From Lewinellaceae bacterium (lineage in GTDB: Bacteria > Bacteroidota > Bacteroidia > Chitinophagales > Saprospiraceae): a stretch of 64,000 bases of DNA. The stretch lies in NCBI GenBank assembly GCA_020636435.1, contig JACJXX010000002.1, forward strand, positions 124,001 through 188,000. The letters are read 5' to 3'. The notes under the pieces were generated by a model, which had not been told where the DNA came from, searched no databases, and saw nothing but the letters and a program-made list of their open reading frames with translations. Position numbers and translations under genes: made by a program. Positions 27,012 through 35,981 of the stretch are shown piece after piece. Numbering within the stretch: position 1 is the first letter of the stretch; every line of letters starts with the position of its first letter.

Positions 27012-27188
27012 GGGCGCAAAGCTAAGAAATTGTGGGAGGGAAAGGGGGAAACCAGGGATGTAAAATTCTGCCAATCTGGGAGGGAGGGAGTGTGTAAACG
27101 TGTAAAGGAACGCAGTACAGGAGCCGCGCCAATGGGCCGCCTTCCTTTTACACCTTTACACTTTTCCACCTTTACACATTTCTCCCCC

Positions 27189-29612
27189 CTACTCCCTCAC
27201 ACACCGGCACGAAAAATAATTATCCTTATTCTCCGTCACCCGGGACAGGATGCCATTTTCGGAGTCAAAAACATAGGTCAGCACCTCGCCGGAGCTTTTG
27301 TCCCGGATGCCCGTCCAGTAGTAACCGGCCTTTCCCAGTTGGGAGAAAGCGCTGCCGGCATATTTCCCGCCCAGGGCCGCCCGGAAGCCCGAGCTGCCGC
27401 TGTCGGTGAGTTGTTTGAAGGCCCCCTCTCCGGCACCCGGTTTGTTGTTTTTGGAATAAGAAAAAGCACCGCCAAACTGCTTCGCCATGGCCCACCAGTC
27501 GCCGTCGGAAGGCAGGCGCCAGCCATCCGGGCAGGCATTCTGAGCTTCCTCCCAGGTATACAGCCTGCCGGTTTTTTCGCAGAGGGTGTCCTGCTTGTAA
27601 TAACACAGGCCCGAGCCCTTGTAATTGAGGTTTTGCGCCATCCACAACTTGTCGTCGAGGGTAACGGTGCGGTAGTAGAGCGAGTCGCGCAGATCCATGA
27701 TAAAGCGTTGAAGTGCCTCTTCCGCTTCCCGGGTATATTTGCCGTTGGGGTATTCCTGCAGGTATTTTTTGTACAATTTGCCCCGGTCCAGGTATTTGGT
27801 TTGTTCCCAGGTTGCCAGTTCTGCCTTTTGTTTTATATCGATATTTTTCCTGGCGTCTTCGGCGAATTTGCCGGCGGGATAGGCGCTCAGATAATCCTGG
27901 TAGGCAGGAATGGTGTTGCTTCCCAGAGCAGACTCGTACTGCTGCCGCTCTTTTTCGTCCGCTTCGGAGCTGATGTCCAGGCGGTTCCCGCTGCGGTCGA
28001 TGTTGAACGCCTGCCCGTTGAGTTCTACGCTCGCTATTCCTTTATTATTAAACGTCGAAGCCTTGTCGAATTCGATGCGGATGACCGGGCTGCCCTGTTT
28101 GTTGATCCAGCCGTACTTGCCGTCGCGCTTCACCAGGGCCATTTCTTTGACAAAAGGGTTGACTTCTTCAAACTGGGGCAAAATGAGCGATTTGGTCATG
28201 GAGTTGTAAAACCCCCAATACTTCCCCTTTTGAATGGCCATGTAATCTCCATACTCCTCAGATTTGATGATCCGGTCGTAAATCAGTTTAGATTCTTTCT
28301 TGCTGCCGTTGAACACCCAGGCGAAGATGCCGACCACGACCGCCAGCGCCAGCAGGATGCCGCCGATCAGGTACCCCCGGGGAATGCGAAGGGTATCGGA
28401 CTCATCTGCCTTTTCGGCCGGAGCGCTGCCCGCCACAAAGGGGGCTTCTCCCCGGCGCAGGGCTTCAATGCTTTGGTTGGCCGCTCCTGCGTATCTCCCT
28501 TCGGGGTATTTTTCCAGGTAGCTCTGATAGCCGTAGACCTCGTTGACCCGCAGGGCCTCCGCCCACTCCTGCTCTTCCTTTATGGTCTTTATCCGCGAGC
28601 CGGCTTCGATGTCGTGCCGCCCTTTGGGAAATTGCTCCAGGTAGTTTTCGTAAGCCAGCACGGTGTCCTTTTCCAGAGCCGTGCTCCAGGCCGCTTCGTC
28701 ATTGAGGTCCAGCAACTGCTGCTTCGCCTCGCGCACGAACTGGCCTTCCGGGTACAGGGCGAGGTAGTTTTCGTAGGCTTTCACCGAGTTTTCGGCTTCG
28801 GCGGCGGCCCAGTCCCGGGCGTCGTCAAACTTCAGGCGGAAGATGAACTGCCCGCCTTCGTGGCCCACGTCGAAAAGGGGATTGCCTTCCGGAAGCTGCC
28901 GGTAATGGGCGCGCGTCTGCATGATCACTTCCTCGATCAGGCGGCTGACGTTCAGCTCTGAAGACCGGGCTTGTTTCAATTGTTGAAGGATGCTCTGGGC
29001 AAAGGGGCTGTTCTCGCCAGGGTTGCCGTCGTACACCTCCTCATCGTGGCGACCCGAGCAGAGCGCCCAGCGGGAGGACCGGCTGTCCAGGTCTTCAATG
29101 GCCTCGTTGGCGCTGCGCATCTTGCCCTCTACGAACAGGGATCCGGAAAAACAGGAGTCGGAAATCAGGAAGGTGTGGAAGGCCGGAATATCTTCGATGT
29201 AGCCCTTGACCACCGTATTGGGAATGTAACCCGCCGGCGCGCCGGGCTCAGCGTCGGCCGGTATCCAGAATCCTTTGCCTGTCTTATCGTTGAGGTGGCC
29301 GTGGCCGGAGTAGTAAATGGTCAGGTCGTTGTCTCCGTCCAGCGTATTGACCATAGCTTCCAGGGCATTGATGATGCCCTCCCGGCTGGCCTGCTCATTG
29401 AACAGCAGCACCATGTTATCCGGGTCAAACTGGTATTGGCCCCGCAGGATATCGGCAATATCCTGGACGTCCTTGGCTGCATTGGACAGTTTGGGGAAGT
29501 GCTGGTATTCGTCGATGCCAATGCCGAGAAAATGCGCCTTGCGCACCTTCCGGATGTGGGAGGTTGCTTCGTTGAGGTCGATCCCTCTCTTTTTGCCGCT
29601 TTCTTCTGCCAT
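27189..29612 (-). CDS. Caspase - repeat - membrane helix - WG repeat - FISUMP protein
   Basis: 807 residues, ATG at 29610-29612. Residues 20-262 are a caspase-like peptidase with His104 (TIYYSGHGH) and Cys154 (LISDSCFSGS). Residues 265-385 hold three ~40-residue repeats (AYENYLALYPEGQF, AYENYLEQFPKGRH, GYQSYLEKYPEGRY). A membrane helix spans about 414-434. Then come WG/KWG-like repeats (GKYWGFYNS, GKYGWINKQG), two more YP-G repeats, and a C-terminal FISUMP domain (MAQNLNY...WEEAQNACPDGWRLPS). The protease should be cytoplasmic and the FISUMP part outside, which suggests an envelope signal controlling a death-type protease. Topology and role are inference. Confidence 0.92.
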   Translation of the reverse strand: MAEESGKKRGIDLNEATSHIRKVRKAHFLGIGIDEYQHFPKLSNAAKDVQDIADILRGQYQFDPDNMVLLFNEQASREGIINALEAMVNTLDGDNDLTIYYSGHGHLNDKTGKGFWIPADAEPGAPAGYIPNTVVKGYIEDIPAFHTFLISDSCFSGSLFVEGKMRSANEAIEDLDSRSSRWALCSGRHDEEVYDGNPGENSPFAQSILQQLKQARSSELNVSRLIEEVIMQTRAHYRQLPEGNPLFDVGHEGGQFIFRLKFDDARDWAAAEAENSVKAYENYLALYPEGQFVREAKQQLLDLNDEAAWSTALEKDTVLAYENYLEQFPKGRHDIEAGSRIKTIKEEQEWAEALRVNEVYGYQSYLEKYPEGRYAGAANQSIEALRRGEAPFVAGSAPAEKADESDTLRIPRGYLIGGILLALAVVVGIFAWVFNGSKKESKLIYDRIIKSEEYGDYMAIQKGKYWGFYNSMTKSLILPQFEEVNPFVKEMALVKRDGKYGWINKQGSPVIRIEFDKASTFNNKGIASVELNGQAFNIDRSGNRLDISSEADEKERQQYESALGSNTIPAYQDYLSAYPAGKFAEDARKNIDIKQKAELATWEQTKYLDRGKLYKKYLQEYPNGKYTREAEEALQRFIMDLRDSLYYRTVTLDDKLWMAQNLNYKGSGLCYYKQDTLCEKTGRLYTWEEAQNACPDGWRLPSDGDWWAMAKQFGGAFSYSKNNKPGAGEGAFKQLTDSGSSGFRAALGGKYAGSAFSQLGKAGYYWTGIRDKSSGEVLTYVFDSENGILSRVTENKDNYFSCRCVRE

Positions 29613-29762
29613 GGCTTTGGGTTGCTGTTTTTGGGAAGCGCTCAGTTTTTCTCCTCTCCAAATTTAAGGAAAAAAGGGTTGGGGAAAAAGCTTGCCTTTA
29701 TATTTACAAATACGGAGATGGGGTACCTACGTTACATAAATTTCATCTGGAAACTCATTCCT

Positions 29763-31004
29763 TCACTCATTCTCATGCCCCCTCCCCTTAGCCTCCCCCC
29801 CCTGCGCCTGCCGCTCCAGTTCTTCCAGTTCCGCTTTTTCGGCAACAGTGGGCTCGTACTCGCTGAACGCCGGCAGGGGCGGCTGCCCGGCATCCACCCA
29901 GGCGGTATACCAACTGCTGCCTATGGCCTGAACCGAAGCGCGCATGCGGGCCTCCACCATGCCGGACATGCGCTGGTGATAGGCCGCAGCGTATTCGCGG
30001 CACTGGGTCCGGATGGTGCGCCCCAGGCGCTCCTCGTAGCAGTACTGCTTGTCTTCGGGGTAGGTTTGGCTGAGTTCCCGCTCGATGGTTAGCACACTGT
30101 CCAGCAACTGGTGGCTGGCCAGGACGGCCTCCCAGAAGAAGTCCTTAGGATTGTTGAGGTATTCGGCACGGCCGACAAAAAAGTCGTAATCCCTATCGGC
30201 AAAGAGTTCGGGCAGGCGGCTCTCCCAAAAGGCGTGGATGCCTACCTGATCGGTGAGCTGCCCGTTGTAGTTTTCGGTCGTGTGCAGCGGCACGTGGGCG
30301 TCGCCGATGTAGTGCCCCATTTCGGCCGACAAGCGCAGGATGCGCCCCGGGTCCCGCTTGCGGAAGGCTTCCGTCAACCGGTATTGCATCTGCAGGAGGT
30401 GGTAGGGCACAATGCCGTATTCCGAAAAATGGTCGAGGGCATAGGCTGAGCTGCAGTCGAGGCTGCCGGGTTCCAGCCCGAAAAGGTTGCCCAGGGTATC
30501 GCAATCCACCACCCAGTTGTCCTCGTAATATTGGGGCCGGATGTACGACTCAAAAAACTCCCGGTAGGCGGTAGCGTAGGGGGCAGAAAGCATTACGCCG
30601 CGGTAGTCCAGCCCGATAAACACCTGGTCCCTCACCGTGTCCCGCTGGAGGCGAAGCGTGTCGCCCGTAGCCGTGACCACCCCAACTTCGGTAAACTTCA
30701 TGAGGGCCTCCGTCCAGTCGCGGGGCACTTCCGGGAAGGGGTATTCGCCCCAGTGGTCGATATCGATGTAGTGGCGAACGGCCTCGTGCCGGGTGGCGTA
30801 GCGCCGTTTATCGGGGTCGACGGCGTGTTCGGTTATGAATTCAATGTTTTTTTTGAAAAAGCCGATCATCTCCGGCGGCAGCGTAAACACCGCCATCCGG
30901 TTGATGCGCCGGTGGCCGAAAAAACCCCAGCGCTCCGAAGCGGTGGAACTCAGGAGGAGCAGCGCGGCCAGGGCCGCACAGGAGAAAAGAGCGGCTTTTT
31001 TCAT
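29763..31004 (-). CDS. Zinc-dependent phospholipase C / S1-P1 nuclease-like protein
   Basis: 413 residues, ATG at 31002-31004, with a Sec signal peptide (FSCAALAALLLLSSTASE). After it WGFFGHRRINR, HYIDIDHWGEYPF, then HYIGDAHVPLHTTENYNGQLTDQVGIHAFWESR gives the His/Asp zinc-binding set of the phospholipase C/P1 nuclease fold. Expected to be secreted or periplasmic. The C-terminal tail is charged (EELERQAQGGEAKGR). Lies 21 bases after the DUF4340 gene in the same direction. The exact substrate (phospholipid or nucleic acid) cannot be told. Confidence 0.85.
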   Translation of the reverse strand: MKKAALFSCAALAALLLLSSTASERWGFFGHRRINRMAVFTLPPEMIGFFKKNIEFITEHAVDPDKRRYATRHEAVRHYIDIDHWGEYPFPEVPRDWTEALMKFTEVGVVTATGDTLRLQRDTVRDQVFIGLDYRGVMLSAPYATAYREFFESYIRPQYYEDNWVVDCDTLGNLFGLEPGSLDCSSAYALDHFSEYGIVPYHLLQMQYRLTEAFRKRDPGRILRLSAEMGHYIGDAHVPLHTTENYNGQLTDQVGIHAFWESRLPELFADRDYDFFVGRAEYLNNPKDFFWEAVLASHQLLDSVLTIERELSQTYPEDKQYCYEERLGRTIRTQCREYAAAYHQRMSGMVEARMRASVQAIGSSWYTAWVDAGQPPLPAFSEYEPTVAEKAELEELERQAQGGEAKGRGHENE

Positions 31005-31025
31005 ATTGTCAGATGTTTTTAGCTA

Positions 31026-32060
31026 TCAGTTCAACAAATCCGGGCCCGAAAAAAAGGAGCCGTAACCCCAGAACAACTTCTCCAGCAACAGGTGCTGGGC
31101 GAGGAGGAAATCCTTCCCGTTCAGGTCGGCGTAGTACCGTTCGATTGCGTTGTTGAATTGCACATAATTTCCCGTTTTGGGATCCTGGGAAATGACATTT
31201 TCCTCGATGATGGGATGGAGTTTCACCTGAGTGGTGTCGCCCTGTTTATTGACCAGGGTAATGATGCTGAAGGGCACCAGTTGACCGATGGAGTCCCGCC
31301 CATCGAGATCGTTGCGAAACGCCTCCGCGCTCACGCTTTCGAAATTGGACAGGAAGGCCTCGGCGCTGCCCGCTTTGTAGGGCCTCCGGGTTTCCGGAGT
31401 AATGTCGTAGAACGGCCGGACGGCATAACCGTCGGGAGTGTCTTCCAGGATAAAGGACTGGCTGCGCTGCTTGGGGTATTCGATGGAAACCGACTGGATG
31501 TTCTCCACCTCTTCTTCAAACAGGGTTTTGTCTCTCCATTCGTCCCCGTAGCGGCGGAAGCGCACGCTCAGGTTGCCCTCCCAGGCCGGAAGCTCGGCCA
31601 CGTAGGGTTGCTCGGCGCCGTCCATGATCATATAAGTTCCCCGTTCATCCGAGGTAGAGCCGCCCACATAGTAGGCTTTGATGAGGGCTCCTTCCTGATC
31701 GTACAGCTCCACTTTGATGCCTTCGGTCGCCAGCGCTTCCACCATAGACGGCACTGCCGCCTGAGGCGGTTTGTATTTGACCTGCACCCGGGAGATGGCG
31801 TCGAGCAGTGGCCGCATCACCGAAGGGCGGGCCTTGTACTGCCCGTTGTAGAGCCAGTAACCGTCGCGGCGCTCCAGGGTGGTGCGCTCCCCGCGCCGGT
31901 CGGCAATAAAAATCTTGTGCACCTGCTCGATGTCCTCGACTTTGAAGGCGCGGTCGGCGCCTGCCAGCGTCGTTTTCTCATCTCCTCCCTGGCTGAGGTA
32001 CCAGAAAACCCCTCCTCCCAGGAGCAAAAAGGCAATTAAAAGCACTACTGTCCGGTTCAT
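31026..32060 (-). CDS. DUF4340 domain protein
   Basis: 344 residues, ATG at 32058-32060. An N-terminal membrane anchor (VVLLIAFLLLGGGVFWYL) is followed by the periplasmic DUF4340 repeats (IEQVHKIFIADRRGERTTLERRDG, KPPQAAVPSMVEAL...). DUF4340 proteins often accompany GldG-like ABC transport components, and here the gene follows gldG. It is probably an accessory subunit of that transporter. Biochemical role unknown. Confidence 0.9.
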   Translation of the reverse strand: MNRTVVLLIAFLLLGGGVFWYLSQGGDEKTTLAGADRAFKVEDIEQVHKIFIADRRGERTTLERRDGYWLYNGQYKARPSVMRPLLDAISRVQVKYKPPQAAVPSMVEALATEGIKVELYDQEGALIKAYYVGGSTSDERGTYMIMDGAEQPYVAELPAWEGNLSVRFRRYGDEWRDKTLFEEEVENIQSVSIEYPKQRSQSFILEDTPDGYAVRPFYDITPETRRPYKAGSAEAFLSNFESVSAEAFRNDLDGRDSIGQLVPFSIITLVNKQGDTTQVKLHPIIEENVISQDPKTGNYVQFNNAIERYYADLNGKDFLLAQHLLLEKLFWGYGSFFSGPDLLN

Positions 32061-32317
32061 TTTTTTAGTTTTAGTTTTCTAACCTTATGAGTACATGGAG
32101 TGAGTGAATGAGGGGAGTTCAAAGTTCTGTGTTCAAGGTTCGAAGTTACACTGGAACCCAACGGTTTACAACCGATGAGACACACTTTTCTGAACACTCC
32201 CCACTCCCAGAATGTGTCATAACCATTCAACCATCCCCCCCACCCAGCCACCCAGCCATCCAACCATCCAACCATTTCACCCTGAGCTTGTCGAAGGGCA
32301 ACCATCCAGCCATCCCC

Positions 32318-34051
32318 CTACCCCGCAAACCTCCTCCTCCGCACCCAATTGTAAAACAGCCCGAACACCGCCAGAAAAGCGAGCGGCAGCCCGATGTTAA
32401 GCAGTTGCCAGAAGGCGCTTTCCTGTTTGGCCCGAACGGTATCCAACAGGCGCAGGCGGACTTCTTTTCCGCGGGCTGCGATCACGCCGTTGTCGTCCAG
32501 CAGGTACTCCAGGGAGTTCAACAACAGGTCTTTATTGGCGAAGAGGAAGCGGTCGAACTCGTTGTAGCCCAAGGGGCTGAAGGACTGGTTGCTGGGGTTG
32601 ATCTTATTTTTGGCCACATCGCCATCCGAAACGACGATCATCCGCGTGGGTTCGCTTTGGGGCCGGAATTCCAGCCCCAGTTGGTTGAGCCCGTCCAGCA
32701 TGCTTGCGGTAACCCGGTTTTCGTATACGGACGGGAAAACGCCCTCCAGGGCCAGCGCCAGCGCCCGGGGGCCCTGGTCGAACTTCGTGGGGTCCAGGTC
32801 GTAGCGCAGGAACTCAAAGTTCATCTCCACCGGGATCAGCTGAACGCGGGTGTTGCGGGAGGACTGCAGCAGCACCGTTTTTTCCACCCCCGTCTTTGTT
32901 TGCACGCTGGTGTCGATGGAGCTGGCGTAAAGCAGGTTGACGGCTCCCAGGCTCTTCACTACCGGGTGGTTCGACTGGGGCGCGACGACCAGGTGGTAGG
33001 GATAGCGGAAGTAGTCGAACTGCGGGGCGTTGCCCACCATGCCCGTAGCCAGCGGAATGGTAGAGCACTGTATATCCAGCACCAGGTCGGGTTGTATCCT
33101 GAGGCCGTATTTGAAAAGCATGTCGTCCAGGTTGAGGTCGTATTCGTTGGGGTAATAATTCTGCCGCCCCCGCAGGCTGTCCAGGCTGACAGCCACCTTA
33201 TCGAGCAGCCACAGCACCTTGCCTCCGCCCATGATGTACTGGTCGATCTTGAACTTGTTCTTTTCTGAAAAGGGCAGGGTCGGCTTGGCGATGATGAGGG
33301 CAGCCGCTTCCGGGCCAATGGAGACCACGCTGTCGAGATTCACCCTGCCCGTCTCGTAGAACTCGCGCAGGGATTTCTCCAGGTCGGCGGTTTCCATAGG
33401 GTTCAACTCTCCCTGCCCGCTGGTGAAGACGATGTTTGGCTTTCGCGCCAGCTGCAATTTCTGGATGGCGTTGGCCAGCTTGTACTCCAGCAGGCCCACC
33501 GAGTTGTTCAGCGTCACCTCGGGAGGCACGCCCGGCATCTCGTTCTCCAGGAGGTTGACGATGAAGTTGCGGTTTTTGTAATAAATAACGGCGTAGGGGT
33601 AGATCAGTTTTTCGGAGGTGCCTTCCACGCCCTTTACCCGCAGGTTGATGGGGTTGACGCCATCTTTTGAGAGCTGCTCCCTCCTTTGGTTGACCTGTTC
33701 GGTAGTGCCCGCGCCGGGGTCTTCAAACTCGTATTCGATGTATCCGGAGGCCGATCGAAAATCGTCGAGCACATCTCGGGTGGCGGCCTGCAGGCGCTTG
33801 AAGCCCGCCGGAAAATCTCCTTCCAGCAGCACTTTGACGTAAACGACGTCGTCCAGGTTTTCCAAAAGGTTCCGGGTAGCGCCGGTCAGGGTATAGCGCT
33901 GCTCCTCAGTCATATCCACAGCGGCATACAACGCCCGGCCGCCAATGCGCGCATTGGCCAGGATGTTCAGAAACAACAATACGCCCGCAAACAGCAGCAG
34001 TTGCAGCAGGGATTGCGCTTTCCGGTTATTGGTATTTTTTTGCGTACTCAT
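32318..34051 (-). CDS. gldG: Gliding-motility ABC transporter auxiliary protein GldG
   Basis: 577 residues from ATG 34049-34051. N-terminal membrane helix (LLQLLLFAGVLLFLNILANARI), a large soluble periplasmic part (YTLTGATRNLLENLDDVVYVKVLLEGDFP, IVFTSGQGELNPME, KVLWLLDKV), and a C-terminal membrane helix (IGLPLAFLAVFGLFYNWVRRRR). This matches GldG/ABC_transp_aux proteins, which with GldA and GldF form a transporter needed for gliding and linked to type IX secretion in Flavobacterium. gldF lies upstream. Confidence 0.95.
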   Translation of the reverse strand: MSTQKNTNNRKAQSLLQLLLFAGVLLFLNILANARIGGRALYAAVDMTEEQRYTLTGATRNLLENLDDVVYVKVLLEGDFPAGFKRLQAATRDVLDDFRSASGYIEYEFEDPGAGTTEQVNQRREQLSKDGVNPINLRVKGVEGTSEKLIYPYAVIYYKNRNFIVNLLENEMPGVPPEVTLNNSVGLLEYKLANAIQKLQLARKPNIVFTSGQGELNPMETADLEKSLREFYETGRVNLDSVVSIGPEAAALIIAKPTLPFSEKNKFKIDQYIMGGGKVLWLLDKVAVSLDSLRGRQNYYPNEYDLNLDDMLFKYGLRIQPDLVLDIQCSTIPLATGMVGNAPQFDYFRYPYHLVVAPQSNHPVVKSLGAVNLLYASSIDTSVQTKTGVEKTVLLQSSRNTRVQLIPVEMNFEFLRYDLDPTKFDQGPRALALALEGVFPSVYENRVTASMLDGLNQLGLEFRPQSEPTRMIVVSDGDVAKNKINPSNQSFSPLGYNEFDRFLFANKDLLLNSLEYLLDDNGVIAARGKEVRLRLLDTVRAKQESAFWQLLNIGLPLAFLAVFGLFYNWVRRRRFAG

Positions 34052-34518
34052 TATCAAATCTTACTCGGGTGTAAATGCGTAATGGTGCAAACCGCCCAAA
34101 AGGGAGTGTTCAAAAAACTGTGTCAACCCGCATTTTTTTAACCGCAGGGATCGCAGAGGACCACAGAGTTAAATCTTGAACAACAGACGCTTACGCTCTC
34201 TGTGGGTAACTTCTCAAAACTCCTCACGCAACGACGCAACGACGCAACGATTTACAGTTAAAGACGAGGTTTTCGATATCAAATTCTTTGCGCCGTTGCG
34301 CCGTCGCGTGAAAATTCTGTTGTAGCCCCTGGTGTGAAACCATATTGAGAACGTACCTCTGTGGTTCCCCGTGCCCTCTGCGGTTCAAAACAAAAAAGCA
34401 CAGCGGTTTGAACACTCCCGCCCAAAACCCCGGCTATTTAAATTCCCTTCTCCCACCCTGGCATTCGAGGCTTTACTTTTAAACATTTACACGCTTACAC
34501 ATTTACACACACACCAAC
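34052..34518. other. Intergenic stretch between gldF and gldG with low-complexity repeats
   Basis: No gene. Contains ACGCAACG three times in tandem (34226-34249) and several short inverted segments (CTCTGTGG/CCACAGAG-like). The gap separates gldF from gldG, so gldG may have its own promoter. Confidence 0.45.
34226..34249. repeat. Octamer tandem repeat ACGCAACG x3
   Basis: Three exact copies of ACGCAACG in the gldF-gldG spacer. Unit length is 8, as in the other tandem repeats of this window. Confidence 0.7.
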
Positions 34519-35250
34519 CTACCACTTCCTCCGCTCCAGCGACACCAGGGTCATTGCGACAAACAGGGCGATAAGGGAAAAAAAATATAAAACATCGCGG
34601 CTGTCAGCCAGGCCGCGGCTTATGGAATTGTAGTGATAATCGATGCCGAACATCTGCACCACATCGTCGACCTTGCCCACAAAGACCGGCAGGCGGCTCA
34701 GGAAATCGAAGCCCCAGTACAGGAAGAAGCAGAGGAAAGCCGCCACGATAAAAGCGACGATCTGATTGCCCGACAAGGTAGAGGCGAACAGGCCGATGGC
34801 CACAAAGGAGCCGGCGAGCAGGAACAGGCCGATATACGACCCCAGAATGGCCCCCGAATCGAGGTTGCCCGGCGGCGACCCCAGCTGATAAACCGTGTAG
34901 TAATACAGCCCGGTGGGCGCCAGGGCAAAAGCCACCAGCAGCAGGCTGGCAAAATATTTGCCCAGAATGATCTGCAGGCCGGTGATGGGGCGGGTCACCA
35001 GCAACTCGATGGTGCCGGCCTGTTGTTCTTCTGCAAAAGACCGCATGGTGATGGCCGGAATGAGAAAAACGAAGATCATCGGCGCCATCTCGAACAATTG
35101 GCCGAGGGTGGCGTAGTTGTAATTCAGCAAGCTGGTGTCCGGAAAAACAAACATCATCAGGCCCATGATAACCAAAAAAACACCGATGACGATGTAGCCG
35201 ATCAGGGAACTGAAAAATGAATTGACCTCCTTTAGGAATATGCTTAGCAT
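34519..35250 (-). CDS. gldF: Gliding-motility ABC transporter permease GldF
   Basis: 243 residues from ATG 35248-35250 (MLSIFLKEVNSFFSS). Six membrane helices of the ABC-2 permease type, with the conserved AITMRSFAEEQQAGTIELLVTRPIT motif between helices 2 and 3 and PTGLYYYTVYQLG. GldF pairs with the GldA ATPase and GldG. It follows an unknown secreted-protein gene placed between gldA and gldF. Confidence 0.95.
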   Translation of the reverse strand: MLSIFLKEVNSFFSSLIGYIVIGVFLVIMGLMMFVFPDTSLLNYNYATLGQLFEMAPMIFVFLIPAITMRSFAEEQQAGTIELLVTRPITGLQIILGKYFASLLLVAFALAPTGLYYYTVYQLGSPPGNLDSGAILGSYIGLFLLAGSFVAIGLFASTLSGNQIVAFIVAAFLCFFLYWGFDFLSRLPVFVGKVDDVVQMFGIDYHYNSISRGLADSRDVLYFFSLIALFVAMTLVSLERRKW

Positions 35251-35306
35251 TGACAAACATTAAATGCAAAATGTGAAGCGGTTCTTCGGTTTTTCGGTTT
35301 TGCGGC

Positions 35307-35981
35307 TCACCTCTTCGGCACATACGCCGGGTTGCGGTCGTCATAAATGAGCAGGCATTTGTAAAGTTTTTCCTGCAACTCTTCCTCCGGCAGCTCGGCC
35401 ACCGTGCGCCACAGCTGGGGGTCGTCTTCTATCCACTCCAGAAAATCGCCTTTCTGAAAACGGCTCTGCCGGCCGTCTTCAAAATGCAGCATTTTTTCCC
35501 GAACCGCCGATACTTTCCGGGGAATGGCCCCCTTGCGAAAGGGGCGGCCGGTCAGCGGGTTGTAGGCGGCCATTTCGATCATCCTGGTTTCCTCCACCTC
35601 GTAGGCATAATAACAGATGCGCCCCCGAACGCGCAGGCCGGCAAAGGCCATCGCCTGGATATTCACAGCCGTATCCGGCAAGCGGATAAAAGGCGTGCCC
35701 TGCAGGCAAATGCCCCAGATGGAATCCTGATGCAGCCGGGCGCCCTTCTTTTTTCGGATGTATTCTACCTGGGCCATGTAAGCCTGCCGGCTGGTGACCA
35801 GCTGCGCGTCTACCTCGTCCCAGCCGAGAGACGGGCGGTTGGCCTGAAAATCCTCAAAAGAGAGGTAGATGCCGTCCTCGAACTGGAAATTCTTAGTAAC
35901 CTGCACGCTGTCGGGCTGCGCCGCCACAGCGGCGGTAGCCAGCAGGAAGATAATATAAAAACACAAGCGCAACTTCATCAT
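35307..35981 (-). CDS. Secreted protein of unknown function inside the gld cluster
   Basis: 224 residues. ATG 35979-35981 follows the gldA stop with no gap (TAG-ATG), so it is co-translated with gldA. A signal peptide is clear (LRLCFYIIFLLATAAVAAQ). The mature part has DGIYLSFEDFQANRP, an element also seen in Bacteroidota envelope proteins of unknown function, then LIYDDRNPAYVPKR. No catalytic motif seen. Its position between gldA and gldF suggests a periplasmic helper of the transporter. Confidence 0.8.
   Translation of the reverse strand: MMKLRLCFYIIFLLATAAVAAQPDSVQVTKNFQFEDGIYLSFEDFQANRPSLGWDEVDAQLVTSRQAYMAQVEYIRKKKGARLHQDSIWGICLQGTPFIRLPDTAVNIQAMAFAGLRVRGRICYYAYEVEETRMIEMAAYNPLTGRPFRKGAIPRKVSAVREKMLHFEDGRQSRFQKGDFLEWIEDDPQLWRTVAELPEEELQEKLYKCLLIYDDRNPAYVPKR

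Noticed and set aside
26025..28961. 978-codon open frame on the plus strand
   Set aside because: It lies antisense to DUF368 and the caspase-FISUMP gene, both of which have clear domains; its low-complexity Gly/Gln/Val-rich translation is a shadow of GC-rich codons.
32108..33268. 386-codon plus-strand frame
   Set aside because: Antisense to gldG; no protein-like motifs.
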